A stretch of 64,000 bases of DNA from an uncultured Selenomonadaceae bacterium. Its GTDB lineage: Bacteria > Bacillota > Negativicutes > Selenomonadales > Selenomonadaceae. The DNA lies in assembly GCA_905234235.1 (NCBI GenBank), contig CAJOHN010000018.1:1-64000 (forward strand), read 5' to 3'. The translations under genes were made by a program, and so were the position numbers. Position 1 is the stretch's first letter; the number at the start of each line of letters is the position of its first letter. Shown one piece after another: positions 1 to 10,032 of the stretch. The notes beneath the pieces were generated by a model. It searched no databases. It was not told where the DNA came from and saw only the letters and a list, made by a program, of their open reading frames with translations.

Positions 1-1
1 C

Positions 2-3000
2 TGGGCAACGTCGTCGGGCGCGTTGAAGATAAGCAACGAAATCGGGACGAATTATTTGGCGGCAGAGGTCGTTGAAGATAAAACGGCATGCACGGAATAT
101 GGGACGTTGACGCGTTCTGGCAATGAGGTGACGTTCGAGAAATCTGGCGCGGGCACGATAAATAGCGTCGAGATAACAGGAAAATTAGTAACGACGCTGG
201 CGAAGGAATGCTCTGGCAAGGAAATCACGACAGACGGCGCGAAGTTCACGGTAACGGCTACGGATAAATTCGTAGTAGACGCGACGGACACGGCAGAAAT
301 AAGCGGCGCGAGTGCGATAACGTTGACAAGTGGGACGCTAAAAGCCCCGAGCGGAATAGTAGTAACGGCGTCGGGCAATGCGATAACGTCAGACGTAGGC
401 GAGATGACAATCGCGGTAGACGGAACAACGGTGACAATCGGCGCGCTGAATGAAAATGACGAGTTCACGGTTGGCACGACTAAGTACAAGATGACGAGTG
501 CGGGCTTGCTCGACGAGGCGAATAAGCGGATAATATCAGGCTACGCGACAAAATATGTGTTGGGCACGGCATTCTCGGACATAATAGCGGTAGACGAGAA
601 CAAGAATCTGGATTTAAGTAAGCAGAATAAGAATGCGCTGGTGTACGACAGCCTGACGAATCCGAAGACGCAACTAGCGACGTTGGAAGTAGAAAATGGC
701 GCGTTGACGTTGACGAAAGTGGCGGACGGAATAGAGACGATAAGCGTTGCGGACGGCGCGAATTTGACGGCGCAATTTGCGGCGCAAGTGACGGGCGACG
801 GCTTGTTGACAGTGAATAATGCAGCGTACAACGGCAGCGACTTAGTGATATACACGACGGCGGACAGCTCGACATTGTACAGCGGGACGATAACGCTCGA
901 TAATGCCAACTCCTCAGCGAAAGCTACCAATGATTCCTCCGAACTTTCGGTAGTCAACGGGACGCTAACGGCGATAGCTGAAAACGGCAAGTTCAAGACC
1001 ATCGAAAACCTCGACGAGGAAGACAGCTTCACTTACAACGAAACAACTTATACTCAAAGTATCGTCGGCTTGGTTACCGGCTCAACTATTCGCGAAGACC
1101 TCGTAAGCACTACCCTCGAACTCGGCAACCTTAATTCTGTCAAATGGAGCAACTTCATCGCGCAAACCGACGGCGTCCTCGATATTTCCAAAGTAACTGA
1201 CGATGTGCTTGTCTTCGACGACGCAACCATTCCAACAAGTAAACTGGCAACCTTAACAATAAAGAATGACAAGATAACTCTCAAGGGCGAAGACGACGCA
1301 ACGACTATCGAAACTATAAACGTCGCTAAGGATTCTACTGTTGATGTAGATTTCGTTACGCAAGTCAGCGCGCCAAAAGGTTCCGTCACTGTCAACGGCA
1401 AAACTTATAACGGCTCGACTAAACTCGTTATCGATTCGGACGGCACGACTTCTACGCTTTATCAAGGAACCGTCGTTCTCGATACGGATAATCCTTCCGT
1501 CACGGCGAGCAATTCTTCTACGTTGACGATTGAAAATGGAACTATCAATGCCGTAGCGTCCAAAGGCGTATTAACCACAATCAGCGACCTCGATAACCAA
1601 GAGAGTTTCACTTATAACGGAAACACTTACACTCAAAGCGAAGTCGGCTTGATGTTGGGCGATACTTTAAGCGAGAAACTCACGGGCAAGACGATTAAAA
1701 TTTCCGATCTCAATTCGGTGACGTGGAGCAATATAATCGTGCCCGACGGAGATACACTCGACTTAACCAACGTCACTGAAAGCGCAATCATTTGCAACGA
1801 CGCTGACAATCCTACCGAAAAATTCGCAACCCTAACCGTTGTCAATGGTAAGATGACGCTTAAAGATAATGGCAACGCCGTCGACGCGATTAAGACTGTC
1901 AACGTAGCCGACGCCGCGAATCTTACTGCAGACTTCGTTACACAAATTAGCGCGCCGAGCGGTTCCGTCATCGTCAATAACAAAACTTACAAGGGCACAA
2001 CTGAACTCGTTATCGATTCGGACGGGACAACTTCCACATTGAACAGCGGCACCGTTTCGCTTGATAAGGGCGATTCCGTCACGATGACAAGCGGAAGTAA
2101 AATTACGAACACCGACGGCGATGACGGCATTATAGCCAGCGCGGATGGAGACAACGTAATTATCGACGACATGACTAACGGCGATAGCTTCAAAGTAAAC
2201 GACGACGATTACAAAGTCACTGCGGTCGGGCTGATGAATAAGGCGGGCAAATTCTGGACGAGCGACGCCGATTATACGGAAGGGCTCACGATAACTGCCC
2301 TCGCCGACGAAAACAACTGGACAAAGATTTTCGTTGCTGATAATGGCGCGTTAAGCGTCGACCCAAATAGCCTCTCCGACGGCGAAGAAACGATTGTCAT
2401 TGACGACGCCGATAACCCAACGAAAATTTTCGGCAAACTCACTAAAACCGACGGCGATTATTTCTTAGTCAAAGATGATGACGACGACACGCTTAACAGC
2501 ATTACCGTAGACACCACAAGAATTAACGTTGACAGCGACCTTTCCGCCGTCCCGATTAAAACAATCCTCTCCGACGGCACGGAAAGCGAGTTCAAAGTTA
2601 CGCCTTCACATGGAGCTGACGATTTCCTCGTCGACGCAACGGGCGCGGCTCCTAAAACCAGCGACGTTAGCAGCGTTGAAATTTCTAAGGGCAAAGTCCA
2701 AATAAGCGAAGACCAAACTTACACGCTTACCGACGACGCCGAAGACGTTAGAATTGTCACGGGCAACGGCAGATACAAAGTTGGCGATGAAACTTTCACA
2801 GTCAACGGGCTCAAAGACGATAACACGGTTGAATTTGAACTCGACGAGAATGGCAAAGCTGTAGCCGTTGACGACGTTGAAAAGGATGCGTCCGTGATAA
2901 TTGACGGCAAGACTTACACCTCGCCTGCGGACGGCACAAGAATTATTTTCACGGAAGACGACGGCTGGATTTTTGACAATTACGAATTTGAATCTTACAC

Positions 3001-6000
3001 AGTCACAATCGACGCGAGCGGCAATATCACTGTAGACATCGGCGCGAGGTTTGCAGACGTTTTGGCGGGCGATAGGACACTCGCCAGCGACGGCAACATT
3101 CAACTTGCGGCTGATGTTAATTACACGCCGGTAACGTTCATCAACAAGGGCAGAACTCCGCTCAACATAACCGACGCAAGAGGCAATTCACTTGTTGAAA
3201 ATCTTGATACGACTATCGGCGTTAAGTTCGACGAGGACGGCGTTATGGCTGTCAGTTTGTCGGATGTCGCGGGCGCGATTTTCACCCTGCAAAATGGACA
3301 AGCTATTGAGACCGATAACGCAACCATAACTGCTTATGCGGCGGACACTCAAATTGGCATAGGCGAAGGTGCCGCGTCCCTCAGCTCCGACAAAGACGCA
3401 ACCTTTGAAGTTCCTGCTGATATTAATCTGACACTTAACGCGGGCGATTATACGGTTAATGGCGCGACGTTCACGGCGAGCGGCACAACTTCAGCAATCA
3501 CAACCTCAAAGGGCGTTCAACTCGACTTGGAGACGAGTGCCGCGCTTACCAATGGCAACATGACACTTGACGGCACCGGCACGGCGATTATCGATAAATC
3601 AAACGGCGTAACTTTATCGGGCGGCGCGACTGCTACCAATGCTTCGGATAGAGTTTTGACAATCAACGATACGGCTGTCCTCGACGATAAAACGATTAAC
3701 GCTGCGACACCTACTAAACTCCGCGCAGAAGATGACGGAATTATTATCGGCGATGAGGAGCTTATCGTCACGGGCGATGTCAACGGCTATGAAATTAATA
3801 TCGAAGACGGCAAAGTTATCGGGCTTGACAGTATCGGCAGTGATGATGGCGTTCAAGTTATCGGGCTCGACAACGCGACGATTAAAACTGATGTAACGAG
3901 TTCCCTCACGGCGGGCGGAAAAACTATCAATGCTCCGGGCAATGTCACTTATACGGTTGAAGACGGCGAACTTGTTTCCGTTGATGACGTGGCGGGCACG
4001 GTAAGCGGCGACTTGGATAAAGATTTAATCATCAACGGAGATCAAATTAACGTCGTCAGCGACAAAGAGGCGGCGGTTAGCGTCGTGGCGGATTCTTCGG
4101 GCGTCACAAAAGTTGAAACGAACGAGGAAGATATTATCACCGTCAACGGCAAGACTTACGAAATCCAAGACGATAATTCCTTTGCCTTCGACATGAACGA
4201 GGGCATTGCTACCGGCGTCGACAGTTTAGAAAGCGGCAACTTAATCATCTCGCAAGAAGAAAATAACTTCAAAGTCAACGACGAAACAATTACAATCACG
4301 GGCAACGAAATTCCGGTATCGCTCACGATTGAGGACAGCAAAATTATTTCAGTCAACGGCATAAACGACGGCACGATAAGCGGACTCGATAACGCCACTG
4401 TTTACGGCTTGAATGCCGCGATGGTTAATGAAACGCTCCTCGATATAATCGGCTCGGAATTTAATGCGGTTGTCACGAACGGCACGACCAGCGATGTCAA
4501 CGGAGTAATGAACGGCGCGACGATTAGCAGTGCCCCCGAGATGAAAGTTACGACGGCTGAAAACGGCACGTTTATTTTCGGCGCGGATAATTTCAATGTC
4601 GTTGATACGGCTGATGAATCCGTCGACTTCATAACCGACGAAAACAGCCACGTTAAAGCTATCGAAAACTTCACGGGCTCAATCAGCGGTCCGCTCGACG
4701 GCGTCACAATAAACGGCAAATCTATAAGCGTCGTCGGCGATAATGTTACTGTCGAAAGTGACGGCGAAAATATAACCAACATCAGCGGCTTGCAGAACGG
4801 CAACGAAATTTCCGGCGACCTCAAAGATATGCACTTGGTCATAGAAGACGGCGAAGTCACGATTAACGGTACGGGCTTCAAGTTAGAGGGCGACGATAAC
4901 GGCGTAGTAGTCACTGACAACGGCGCAGACGTTACTGATTTGGATAAAGACGCAACGCTCACCGTCGAAGAGGGCGGCACTTACACTATCAACGATAAAA
5001 CTTTCACGCTCGAAGACGGCGACGCTTTGACTGTCAATCGCGACGGCATTTACGTTACCAATCCCGACGACCCGCCGATTAGCGAAAAGACCGAGCCCGA
5101 AGATATTCTTGCCAGAAGCGACACGACAAATTACATTGAAGCCGACGAGACGGGCGAACAGGTTATCGACTTGACGGAGAGCGACGAAAATACTTTGGTG
5201 CTGGTTGACAGTTCCGCCGCTGATTCAAGTGTCAAGACAAGCGACGGCAACGATACAATAGTTGTTCGTCACGGGGCTGATGTTGCTGTCGACTTGAACG
5301 AGGAAGGCGAAACTCTTATCATCCCGACTGCCGGCAATGTTACGCTTGAAAATTACGATGGCGATAACGCGGCAGTGCAAACGTTCGATTATCTCAATTT
5401 GATAAACGCAGTTAAGACGAATGAAATCAAGTTCGGCGATGGCGTGATGACTGTTGGCGATGCGGTTGTAACTTTCGACCCCGCCGCAGGAGAAATCGGC
5501 TCCGTTTCTTCCAACCTTTACAACGCGTTGGGCGACAGACAGAAAGTTGCCTTCACGAATACTGCCGGCGGCGAAATCGACATGAGCGACGAGGAAGACC
5601 CGATACTTATCAAAGGCAACTACGCCGAAAATACAGGCGACACGCAAAAGAGTAGCGGCTCAACAATCGTCGGCGGCAGTGGCAATGATACAATCCTCGC
5701 GGGCGCAGGCGATTCTGTTGACGGCGGCGCAGGCAAGAATCAAATTTATCTTACTGATAGCAGACTGCGCAGAAACGGGCTCGACGGCGCGACTATCGTT
5801 CTCAGCGAAAATACTGCCGACACCGTCCGTCACTTCGCCTCCGGTTTCGATGACAGCAACGATAAAATTTTCGTCAGCGATATGTCCGAACTCGTCTTCG
5901 ATTACGGCGCGTCTCGGTTGATTATCGACAGCGGGCAAGGTAGCATTGCCTTCAACAATTTGGATGAAAGCGATTCGTCCTACAACATTAAAATTTCTGA

Positions 6001-7144
6001 CGGCGATAATAACTACAATGCGGCGGTTGCCAAGAGCGGCAAACTTTTAACTGTCGATGATAACAACAGCGCGGCGGATATTTTCTACGGCAACGAACGC
6101 GGAATTAGTTTCAGCGAATACACCGGCTCCGTCGAAGTCAATTTGAACGACGGCACCAGCAATTTGGACGGCTCGACGGCTCAACTTTACGGCATAGACA
6201 GAGCAGTCGGCGGCGCAGGCGATTCGTCACTTAACGGCGCGGCTAATAAGAAAAATACTTTGGTCGCGGGCACGGGCAACACGCGCATTTGGAGCAATAC
6301 GGGCAATGACTTGATGGTCGGCAACACCAGCAGTGATAAGACTGGCTCAACCGAATTCTACTTCCTCGCCGACGACGGGCGCGATACAATAACTAATCTC
6401 GACTTCATGAATGACGCTTACGACTCCAACGCCGATTACGTCAAATTGCCGGGCTCCAACGTCACTGATGTGCATTTGAACGGCAACGACGTTGTCATAG
6501 GCATTAACAACAGCGCGAACGATTACTTGACAATCGCTGAGGCTAGAGGCAAGAGCTTCCACTTCAACGACGATATTATTGCTAAGGTCGACAGTAATAT
6601 TTCTTATGACGGATTCACGAATTGCTACGCGGGCGTCGGCGATTATGCGACGTTGACAATCGGCAAGGGTTATGGCGACGTTGAAGTTTGGCTCAGTGAT
6701 GATACACTCGGTAAACACAGCGGCATAATGTGCTACGGAAATATCGGCGTAATGGACGCCTCGCTGGCGGACGGTTTCAGTTCATTGGCGGGCAACGATT
6801 TGAATAACTTGATAATCGGCGGCTCCGGCGAAAACAGCATGTGGGGCGGCGACAGCAACTCGAACGATACGCTTGTTGGCGGCTCCGGTTACAACATGTT
6901 CTATTACGAACACGGCAACGGCGAAGATGTTATTCAGAATGCGCACGACGGAGATCTCGTATGGCTCGGCAATGTGAGGCTCGAACAAATAGCGCGGGCA
7001 GATATAACTGATACGGGTATCCTCGCAGAGTTCACGGACGGCTCGAAGTTGACGGTTGAGAGTAAGGCGGCGGTTAATTATCAACTGGAGGACGGCACAA
7101 CTTACACTGCCGACTTCACCAACAAAGTTTGGAATAAAAAATAA
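2..7144 (+). CDS. Giant repetitive surface protein with RTX-like C-terminus (5' end outside window)
   Basis: The reading frame is open from base 2, and the first start-like codon (TTG at 23) has no ribosome binding site, so this is the 3' part of a larger gene. At least 2,370 residues are visible. They are acidic, rich in Thr, Asp, Gly and Asn, and almost free of Cys. Four imperfect repeats of about 190 residues begin near bases 461, 1024, 1603 and 2185; each starts with an FTxxxxxYxxxxxGL-like motif and contains a GxxTVNxKTYxG-like segment. A long array of short beta-strand units (xITVNGKTY, xISGLDN) follows. Near bases 5670-5740 and 6815-6900 there are GGSGNDTI and GGSGxN motifs, typical of calcium-binding RTX repeats found at the C-terminus of type I-secreted proteins. 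It is probably a secreted or cell-surface adhesin. No secretion genes are in view. A terminator follows directly. Confidence 0.8.
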   Translation, partial: WATSSGALKISNEIGTNYLAAEVVEDKTACTEYGTLTRSGNEVTFEKSGAGTINSVEITGKLVTTLAKECSGKEITTDGAKFTVTATDKFVVDATDTAEISGASAITLTSGTLKAPSGIVVTASGNAITSDVGEMTIAVDGTTVTIGALNENDEFTVGTTKYKMTSAGLLDEANKRIISGYATKYVLGTAFSDIIAVDENKNLDLSKQNKNALVYDSLTNPKTQLATLEVENGALTLTKVADGIETISVADGANLTAQFAAQVTGDGLLTVNNAAYNGSDLVIYTTADSSTLYSGTITLDNANSSAKATNDSSELSVVNGTLTAIAENGKFKTIENLDEEDSFTYNETTYTQSIVGLVTGSTIREDLVSTTLELGNLNSVKWSNFIAQTDGVLDISKVTDDVLVFDDATIPTSKLATLTIKNDKITLKGEDDATTIETINVAKDSTVDVDFVTQVSAPKGSVTVNGKTYNGSTKLVIDSDGTTSTLYQGTVVLDTDNPSVTASNSSTLTIENGTINAVASKGVLTTISDLDNQESFTYNGNTYTQSEVGLMLGDTLSEKLTGKTIKISDLNSVTWSNIIVPDGDTLDLTNVTESAIICNDADNPTEKFATLTVVNGKMTLKDNGNAVDAIKTVNVADAANLTADFVTQISAPSGSVIVNNKTYKGTTELVIDSDGTTSTLNSGTVSLDKGDSVTMTSGSKITNTDGDDGIIASADGDNVIIDDMTNGDSFKVNDDDYKVTAVGLMNKAGKFWTSDADYTEGLTITALADENNWTKIFVADNGALSVDPNSLSDGEETIVIDDADNPTKIFGKLTKTDGDYFLVKDDDDDTLNSITVDTTRINVDSDLSAVPIKTILSDGTESEFKVTPSHGADDFLVDATGAAPKTSDVSSVEISKGKVQISEDQTYTLTDDAEDVRIVTGNGRYKVGDETFTVNGLKDDNTVEFELDENGKAVAVDDVEKDASVIIDGKTYTSPADGTRIIFTEDDGWIFDNYEFESYTVTIDASGNITVDIGARFADVLAGDRTLASDGNIQLAADVNYTPVTFINKGRTPLNITDARGNSLVENLDTTIGVKFDEDGVMAVSLSDVAGAIFTLQNGQAIETDNATITAYAADTQIGIGEGAASLSSDKDATFEVPADINLTLNAGDYTVNGATFTASGTTSAITTSKGVQLDLETSAALTNGNMTLDGTGTAIIDKSNGVTLSGGATATNASDRVLTINDTAVLDDKTINAATPTKLRAEDDGIIIGDEELIVTGDVNGYEINIEDGKVIGLDSIGSDDGVQVIGLDNATIKTDVTSSLTAGGKTINAPGNVTYTVEDGELVSVDDVAGTVSGDLDKDLIINGDQINVVSDKEAAVSVVADSSGVTKVETNEEDIITVNGKTYEIQDDNSFAFDMNEGIATGVDSLESGNLIISQEENNFKVNDETITITGNEIPVSLTIEDSKIISVNGINDGTISGLDNATVYGLNAAMVNETLLDIIGSEFNAVVTNGTTSDVNGVMNGATISSAPEMKVTTAENGTFIFGADNFNVVDTADESVDFITDENSHVKAIENFTGSISGPLDGVTINGKSISVVGDNVTVESDGENITNISGLQNGNEISGDLKDMHLVIEDGEVTINGTGFKLEGDDNGVVVTDNGADVTDLDKDATLTVEEGGTYTINDKTFTLEDGDALTVNRDGIYVTNPDDPPISEKTEPEDILARSDTTNYIEADETGEQVIDLTESDENTLVLVDSSAADSSVKTSDGNDTIVVRHGADVAVDLNEEGETLIIPTAGNVTLENYDGDNAAVQTFDYLNLINAVKTNEIKFGDGVMTVGDAVVTFDPAAGEIGSVSSNLYNALGDRQKVAFTNTAGGEIDMSDEEDPILIKGNYAENTGDTQKSSGSTIVGGSGNDTILAGAGDSVDGGAGKNQIYLTDSRLRRNGLDGATIVLSENTADTVRHFASGFDDSNDKIFVSDMSELVFDYGASRLIIDSGQGSIAFNNLDESDSSYNIKISDGDNNYNAAVAKSGKLLTVDDNNSAADIFYGNERGISFSEYTGSVEVNLNDGTSNLDGSTAQLYGIDRAVGGAGDSSLNGAANKKNTLVAGTGNTRIWSNTGNDLMVGNTSSDKTGSTEFYFLADDGRDTITNLDFMNDAYDSNADYVKLPGSNVTDVHLNGNDVVIGINNSANDYLTIAEARGKSFHFNDDIIAKVDSNISYDGFTNCYAGVGDYATLTIGKGYGDVEVWLSDDTLGKHSGIMCYGNIGVMDASLADGFSSLAGNDLNNLIIGGSGENSMWGGDSNSNDTLVGGSGYNMFYYEHGNGEDVIQNAHDGDLVWLGNVRLEQIARADITDTGILAEFTDGSKLTVESKAAVNYQLEDGTTYTADFTNKVWNKK

Positions 7145-7160
7145 GTAGTCAGTGTTTAAC

Positions 7161-7200
7161 GGTTGGCGGTTGGAAATTTCTAATCGCTAACCATTTTTTT
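7161..7200 (+). terminator. Rho-independent terminator after the giant gene
   Basis: GGTTGGCG (7161-7168) pairs with CGCTAACC (7185-7192) over 8 bp with one G-U pair, followed by A and seven T. It lies 17 bases after the stop codon. The stem is made of the GGTTGGC heptad-like repeats discussed in the findings. Confidence 0.75.
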
Positions 7201-7201
7201 G

Positions 7202-7230
7202 TTGCAAGGAAAAAATTTTGAACGTATAAT
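7202..7230 (+). promoter_or_regulatory. Sigma-70-type promoter of typA
   Basis: TTGCAA (7202-7207), 17-bp spacer, perfect TATAAT (7225-7230), 30 bases before the typA start codon. It begins right after the upstream terminator, so typA starts its own transcript. Confidence 0.8.
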
Positions 7231-7259
7231 AGCCGGAGTTTTCTAAAGGAGGAAATTCG

Positions 7260-9077
7260 ATGGAAGTTAATTCCGAACGCAGAAATATAGCAATCATAGC
7301 GCACGTAGATCACGGCAAAACGACGTTGGTCGACGCGATGCTTAAACAAAGTCATATCTTCCGCAAGAATGAACAGGTAGCCGAACGCGTCATGGACAGC
7401 GGCGATTTGGAACGCGAACGCGGCATTACAATCTTATCAAAGAACACGGCGATACTTTATAAGGGCGTCAAGATTAATATCGTCGACACGCCCGGACATG
7501 CAGACTTCGGCGGCGAGGTTGAACGCGTCCTTAATATGGTTGACGGCGTACTTTTATTGGTTGATGCCTTTGAAGGTCCGATGCCTCAAACTAAATATGT
7601 TTTGCGTAAGGCGTTGGAACATAAACTCAAGCCGATTGTCGTAATAAATAAAATTGACAGACCGGAGGCTCGCGTCGACGAGGTTTATGATGAGGTGCTC
7701 GAACTTTTCATGGAGCTTGACGCTGACGACGAACAATTAGATTTTCCCGTTATCTACACGGCGGCGAAAGCAGGCATTGCCAAAAAAGATATGCACGACG
7801 AAAGCCATAACCTTCAACCGCTGATGGATACGATTTTAAAAGAAATTCCTCCGCCCGCCGGTGAACTCGACGCGCCTCTTCAACTGGTAGTCACGACGCT
7901 TGAGGCTGATGATTATGTTGGGAAAATTGCTATCGGCAGAGTACAACGCGGTAAAATTAAATCGGGCGAAACTATCGCGCTGATTAGCGAGGGCGGCATT
8001 AAGAAGGCTAAGATTGGCAAAGTTTTCACGTACGACGGGCTTAATCGAGTTGAGACTGCTGAGGCGCAAATGGGTGAGATTGTCGCGCTGACGGGTTTAA
8101 GTGAAGTTTCAATCGGCGATACGGTTGCCGACGCTGAACACCCCGAAGCTTTGCCGTCAATCCGCGTGGACGAACCAACTTTGAGTGTGACGTTCGGCGT
8201 CAATACAAGTCCGTTCGCGGGCAAGGAAGGACAATTTTTAACGAGCCGCCACATTCGCGACAGACTTTTTAAAGAGGCGCAGACAAACGTTGCGTTGCGC
8301 GTCGAGGAAACTGATTCGGCGGACGTTTTCAAAGTCAGCGGGCGCGGCGAACTACATTTATCGATTCTGATTGAGACGATGCGGCGCGAAGGTTACGAAA
8401 TGCAAATCGGCAAGCCCGAAGTCGTTTACAAATTAATCGACGGGCAAAAGTATGAGCCGATAGAAAATTTAACCGTCGAAGTTTCGCAAGATTACATGGG
8501 TACGGTCATGGAGAGTTTGGGACGCCGCAAAGCCGAGTTAAAAAATATGCAAAACGTCGCGGGATATATGCGTTTGAACTTTTTGATACCTGCGCGGGGA
8601 TTGATAGGATTTCGTTCGGAACTTTTAACGTCGACACGCGGCAACGGAATAATGAATCACGTTTTTCATGGCTACGAACCTTACAAGGGAGACATTCCTG
8701 GGCGTTCACGCGGAAGTTTGGTTGCATTTGAACAGGGCGAGACGACCGGCTACGGAATTTTCAACTTGCAGGATAGAGGCGTCATGTTCATTGAGCCGGG
8801 GCAAAAAGTTTACGAGGGCATGATTGTCGGCGAAAATTCTCGCGATATGGACATTGACATAAACCCTTGCAAGCAGAAACATCAAACGAACATTCGTTCC
8901 AGTAATTCCGACGAGGCAATCAGACTTGTACCGCCGCGTTTCATGAGCCTCGAACAAGCAATGGAATATATCAACGACGATGAACTTGTCGAAGTCACGC
9001 CGAGCAGTATTCGCCTCCGTAAGGCAGTCCTTGACCGCACCACGCGAGGACGCGCCGCTAAAAATGCTCGCAAGTAG
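7260..9077 (+). CDS. typA: Ribosome-associated GTPase TypA/BipA
   Basis: Translational GTPase of the TypA/BipA family, which binds the ribosome and supports growth under stress and at low temperature and late 50S assembly. The 605 residues match the family length. Visible GTPase motifs are AHVDHGKTT (residues 14-22), [15 protein letters not shown] and NKID; the elongation-factor beta-barrel, the EF-G III/V-like domains and the BipA-specific C-terminal domain ([23 protein letters not shown]) follow. The ATG is preceded by a strong AAAGGAGG site (7245-7252). It has its own promoter and stands alone; the next gene lies about 130 bases away. Nothing is missing in the catalytic region. Confidence 0.97.
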   Translation: MEVNSERRNIAIIAHVDHGKTTLVDAMLKQSHIFRKNEQVAERVMDSGDLERERGITILSKNTAILYKGVKINIVDTPGHADFGGEVERVLNMVDGVLLLVDAFEGPMPQTKYVLRKALEHKLKPIVVINKIDRPEARVDEVYDEVLELFMELDADDEQLDFPVIYTAAKAGIAKKDMHDESHNLQPLMDTILKEIPPPAGELDAPLQLVVTTLEADDYVGKIAIGRVQRGKIKSGETIALISEGGIKKAKIGKVFTYDGLNRVETAEAQMGEIVALTGLSEVSIGDTVADAEHPEALPSIRVDEPTLSVTFGVNTSPFAGKEGQFLTSRHIRDRLFKEAQTNVALRVEETDSADVFKVSGRGELHLSILIETMRREGYEMQIGKPEVVYKLIDGQKYEPIENLTVEVSQDYMGTVMESLGRRKAELKNMQNVAGYMRLNFLIPARGLIGFRSELLTSTRGNGIMNHVFHGYEPYKGDIPGRSRGSLVAFEQGETTGYGIFNLQDRGVMFIEPGQKVYEGMIVGENSRDMDIDINPCKQKHQTNIRSSNSDEAIRLVPPRFMSLEQAMEYINDDELVEVTPSSIRLRKAVLDRTTRGRAAKNARK

Positions 9078-9081
9078 AGGG

Positions 9082-9143
9082 TAGGGATTAGATTAAAAGT
9101 GGTCAGTAATCCCTGAAACCTGACACCTAAAACCTAATCCCTA
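9082..9143. repeat. Heptad-type intergenic repeat with inverted ends
   Basis: TAGGGATTAG (9082-9091) is the exact inverse of CTAATCCCTA (9134-9143). On the minus strand the block reads as successive heptamers of the form NNTYAGG (GATTAGG, TTTTAGG, TGTCAGG, TTTCAGG). Related G-rich heptads lie at 34133-34175 and 61697-61708. The gene gap 9078-9210 otherwise holds only the next ribosome binding site. Confidence 0.55.
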
Positions 9144-9210
9144 AAAGCAGGAATTAACCGCCGCCATATCGAAAACACAAAAAAATTTTCCGGTAAAGGC
9201 GGTGTAAGTC

Positions 9211-9930
9211 ATGGGGAATGAATACTCTGAAGACGTGGAAATTTATCTTGAGGAAGTGCGGCGAATACCGCTTTTGAGTGCGCAGGAATTTCATACGCTC
9301 TTACTTCGTGCGGCAGACGGCGACGAAGAGGCTCAGATTGAACTTGTCAACGCGAACTTGCGGCTGGTCGTCAACATTGCGCAAAATTACATCGGGCACG
9401 GCGCGGCATTTTCGGATTTGATTCAGGAAGGCAATATCGGGCTGCTTAAGGCGGTAAAAAAATTCAGCACGAAAGGCTCCGCGACTTTCATCGAATACGC
9501 CGAAGAATGCATAGAGGCGGCGATTGTTAAAGCCTTGCGCGAAATGAATCAGTCCGCGCAGATTTCTTTGGACACGCCGATTGACGAACGCACTTACACA
9601 GCCAAAGACGAGTTCGCCGTCGAAGGGGATTTTGTCGAGGGTTTAACGCTGGGTGATTTTGTTGAGGATAATAAAATGCCGACGCACTTTGACCGCGTGA
9701 ATTATTTGCAGATGCGCGAGCTCCTCAGCGAAGTCATGAACACCTTAACACCGCACGAGAAAAAAGTTTTAACGTTGAGATTCGGTTTGGAAGACGGGCG
9801 GACTCGGACGCTTGACGAAGTCGCGAGGATTTTCAAAGTAAGCGGCGGCACCGTTCAAAGCGTCGAGACTGTGGCGTTAAGTAAGCTCCGTCAACCGACT
9901 TGCTCAGCGAAACTCAGAGAATTTTATTGA
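9211..9930 (+). CDS. Degenerate sigma-70 family protein
   Basis: This 239-residue protein has the layout of a primary-type sigma factor without region 1.1: region 1.2 (residues about 6-36), region 2 (about 40-115), a shortened middle and region 4 (about 170-235). Region 2.2, the core-polymerase contact, is well kept (DLIQEGNIGLLKAVKKF, residues 69-85). Regions that read DNA are not. The aromatic residues used to melt the -10 box (YATWW in RpoD) are replaced by YAEEC at 96-100. The region 4.2 recognition helix, TRERIRQIE in RpoD, reads SGGTVQSVE at 211-219. It could be a specialised sigma factor, a poor competitor for core enzyme, or a decaying paralog. A GGCGG-type site (9196-9203) precedes the ATG. 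No partner anti-sigma gene is adjacent. Confidence 0.8.
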   Translation: MGNEYSEDVEIYLEEVRRIPLLSAQEFHTLLLRAADGDEEAQIELVNANLRLVVNIAQNYIGHGAAFSDLIQEGNIGLLKAVKKFSTKGSATFIEYAEECIEAAIVKALREMNQSAQISLDTPIDERTYTAKDEFAVEGDFVEGLTLGDFVEDNKMPTHFDRVNYLQMRELLSEVMNTLTPHEKKVLTLRFGLEDGRTRTLDEVARIFKVSGGTVQSVETVALSKLRQPTCSAKLREFY

Positions 9931-9956
9931 CGCCTGAAAATTACTTGAAAAAACCT

Positions 9957-9985
9957 TTGCATTTTATCAGACGCTGTGCTAGAAT
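9957..9985 (+). promoter_or_regulatory. Promoter of sepF
   Basis: TTGCAT (9957-9962), 17-bp spacer, TAGAAT (9980-9985). It lies in the gap after the sigma-like gene, about 48 bases before the sepF start. Confidence 0.75.
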
Positions 9986-10032
9986 GAACGCGCTTATAAA
10001 AAGCAAACCACTTATCGGAAGGGCGATTGTTT

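Noticed and set aside
5225-6718. Several minus-strand open frames within the giant gene
   Set aside because: They arise because the repetitive Asp/Thr/Gly codons avoid stops on the reverse strand; no binding sites.
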